From Nitrospira lenta (GTDB lineage Bacteria > Nitrospirota > Nitrospiria > Nitrospirales > Nitrospiraceae), in contig CAMDRK010000119.1 of assembly GCA_945906715.1 (NCBI GenBank), positions 1 to 7,628 on the forward strand: a stretch of 7,628 bases of DNA, in the 5' to 3' direction. The position numbers and the translations under genes are program-made. Under the pieces are notes generated by a model. The model had not been told where the DNA came from. It ran no database searches and saw nothing but the letters and a program-made list of their open reading frames with translations. Positions 6,509 to 7,628 of the stretch are shown here, piece after piece. How positions within the stretch are numbered: position 1 is the stretch's first letter; each line of letters starts with the position of its first letter.

Positions 6509-7597
6509 TTGACATCTTTTCATCAATACGATTTCCGTTCTTCGCATAATGTTCGGGGCGGAGTATATGGACTTGCCGCAGCCACACTGTTTGGCCTCAG
6601 TGCTCCACTTGCGAAACTGCTACTTCCCGAAGTAGGTCCGTTACTCATGGCGGGGCTACTGTATCTTGGAGCTGGCTTCGGCCTGCTGGGGTTCGAAGTA
6701 CTGTTTTACCGAGGATCCGAGATTTCACGACGGGAGTCGCCTGTGGGGCCTACTGACCGCTGGCTATTAGCAGGCATGATTTTGACTGGCGGCATCTTGG
6801 GACCTATCTGCATGCTGTGGGGACTTCAACGGGTTTCCGGGGTCCTCGGTGCATTGCTATTGAATTTCGAAGCCCCCTTGACGATTGGGTTAGCTGTGCT
6901 GCTATTTCGAGAACATCTCCCTCGTCGTGAAATATTAGCGGCGCTGCTGATTATCAGTGCAGCAGTGATTCTCCAGTTCCAACCTGAAGATATGCGACCT
7001 GATTCATTTGGCGTTCTTGCGATCATGGGTGCCTGCCTCTGGTGGGCAATCGACAATAATCTGAGCCAGCGAGTATCTCTCCGGGACCCTGTCGTCGTCA
7101 CCCGGATTAAAGCATTGGGCGCAGGAATCTGCACGGTGAGTATAGCGTTGCTATCGGGGCAGAGCCTGCCCCGTCCTCTGATCCTCATTGCGACACTCGT
7201 GCTAGGGCTGTTCAGTTATGGTCTGAGTCTCGTACTGGACATGCGAGCTCTTCGTCTGTTGGGTGCGGCACGAGAAGCGGGATTCTTTGCTACGGCGCCG
7301 TTTGTGGGTGCAGTGGCCGCCGTCCCGATATTGGGTGAACGATGGGGGATCAATGAAATGTGCGCGTCAGTTGTCATGGTTATCGGGATCGTGCTGCTGT
7401 TGCGGGAACATCACCACCACCTCCACCTTCATGAGGAAATAGACCATGATCATCTACACACGCACAGTGAACACCACGAACATGAGCACCAAGAAGGTTT
7501 GGGCAAGAAGCCACATTCACACCGACATCGACATTTACCCTTGGTGCATGATCATCCGCATGTATCCGAACTCCATCATCGCCATGAGCATGATTAG
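6509..7597 (+). CDS. EamA/DMT-family permease with histidine-rich C-terminal tail
   Basis: A 362-residue inner-membrane protein of the drug/metabolite transporter superfamily. Ten hydrophobic segments can be read (about 17-40, 43-67, 85-106, 109-133, 141-157, 167-187, 195-217, 224-248, 257-277, 282-299), forming the usual two EamA repeats of five. The ends of the repeats carry LLNFEAPLTIGLAVLLFRE (117-135) and ATAPFVGAVAAVPILGE (261-277), the typical proline/glutamate motifs. After TM10 comes a hydrophilic tail (301-362) with 25 histidines plus Asp/Glu, likely metal-binding and, with an even helix number and the usual topology, cytoplasmic. TTG at 6509 is the only usable start, because an in-frame TAA stands directly before it and no other NTG codon precedes TM1; GAGAGGG (6498-6504) is its ribosome site. 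It lies 35 bases after the pump gene with no terminator, so it is probably in the operon. Third codon positions look more A/T-rich than in the pump gene. A role in metal transport is inferred, and the substrate is unknown. Confidence 0.85.
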   Translation: MTSFHQYDFRSSHNVRGGVYGLAAATLFGLSAPLAKLLLPEVGPLLMAGLLYLGAGFGLLGFEVLFYRGSEISRRESPVGPTDRWLLAGMILTGGILGPICMLWGLQRVSGVLGALLLNFEAPLTIGLAVLLFREHLPRREILAALLIISAAVILQFQPEDMRPDSFGVLAIMGACLWWAIDNNLSQRVSLRDPVVVTRIKALGAGICTVSIALLSGQSLPRPLILIATLVLGLFSYGLSLVLDMRALRLLGAAREAGFFATAPFVGAVAAVPILGERWGINEMCASVVMVIGIVLLLREHHHHLHLHEEIDHDHLHTHSEHHEHEHQEGLGKKPHSHRHRHLPLVHDHPHVSELHHRHEHD

Positions 7598-7628
7598 CCT
7601 CAGATCCCCGGCAAGGTCATCACATGTA

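Noticed and set aside
6509..6514. TTGACA resembling a -35 box at the start of the permease gene
   Set aside because: No -10-like hexamer at 16-18 bases; the sequence is better explained as the TTG start codon plus the second codon.
7598..7628. Possible terminator after the permease gene
   Set aside because: Only 31 bases remain; there is no clear stem followed by a T run.

Overview
The window looks like a piece of a Gram-negative, moderately GC-rich bacterial chromosome or large replicon. It carries a heavy-metal efflux locus of the tripartite RND type (HME-RND, Czc/Cus/Cnr family) with all genes on the + strand. The outer-membrane channel, periplasmic adaptor and inner-membrane pump require a double membrane, so Gram-negative is secure. 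The general look of the proteins would fit Nitrospira or a proteobacterium, but the host cannot be fixed from sequence reading alone.

Layout: positions 1-302 are non-coding and hold a nested imperfect inverted repeat (1-91) and a small hairpin (126-143). A small exported histidine-rich protein follows (303-755). Next comes a compact three-gene block: an outer-membrane channel (czcC-like, 866-2116), a membrane fusion adaptor (czcB-like, 2113-3333) and an RND pump (czcA-like, 3330-6473). The three genes are joined by two 4-base ATGA overlaps, and each has a GGGAGG ribosome site exactly 6 bases before its ATG. After a 35-base gap comes a 10-helix EamA/DMT-family permease with a 62-residue tail holding 25 histidines (6509-7597). 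Only 31 bases remain after it, with nothing recognisable.

How it may work: CzcA, driven by protons, would take divalent metal ions from periplasm or cytoplasm and pass them through the CzcB-CzcC conduit out of the cell. The three methionines that bind Cu(I)/Ag(I) in CusA appear to be absent from this pump, so divalent ions (Zn, Co, Ni or Cd) are the better guess. Its helix-4 signature also differs from classical CzcA. The operon is bracketed by two unrelated histidine-rich proteins. The first is predicted to place its histidines in the periplasm and the last to place its tail in the cytoplasm, which suggests metal capture or sensing on both sides of the inner membrane. No transcriptional regulator or two-component system lies inside the window.
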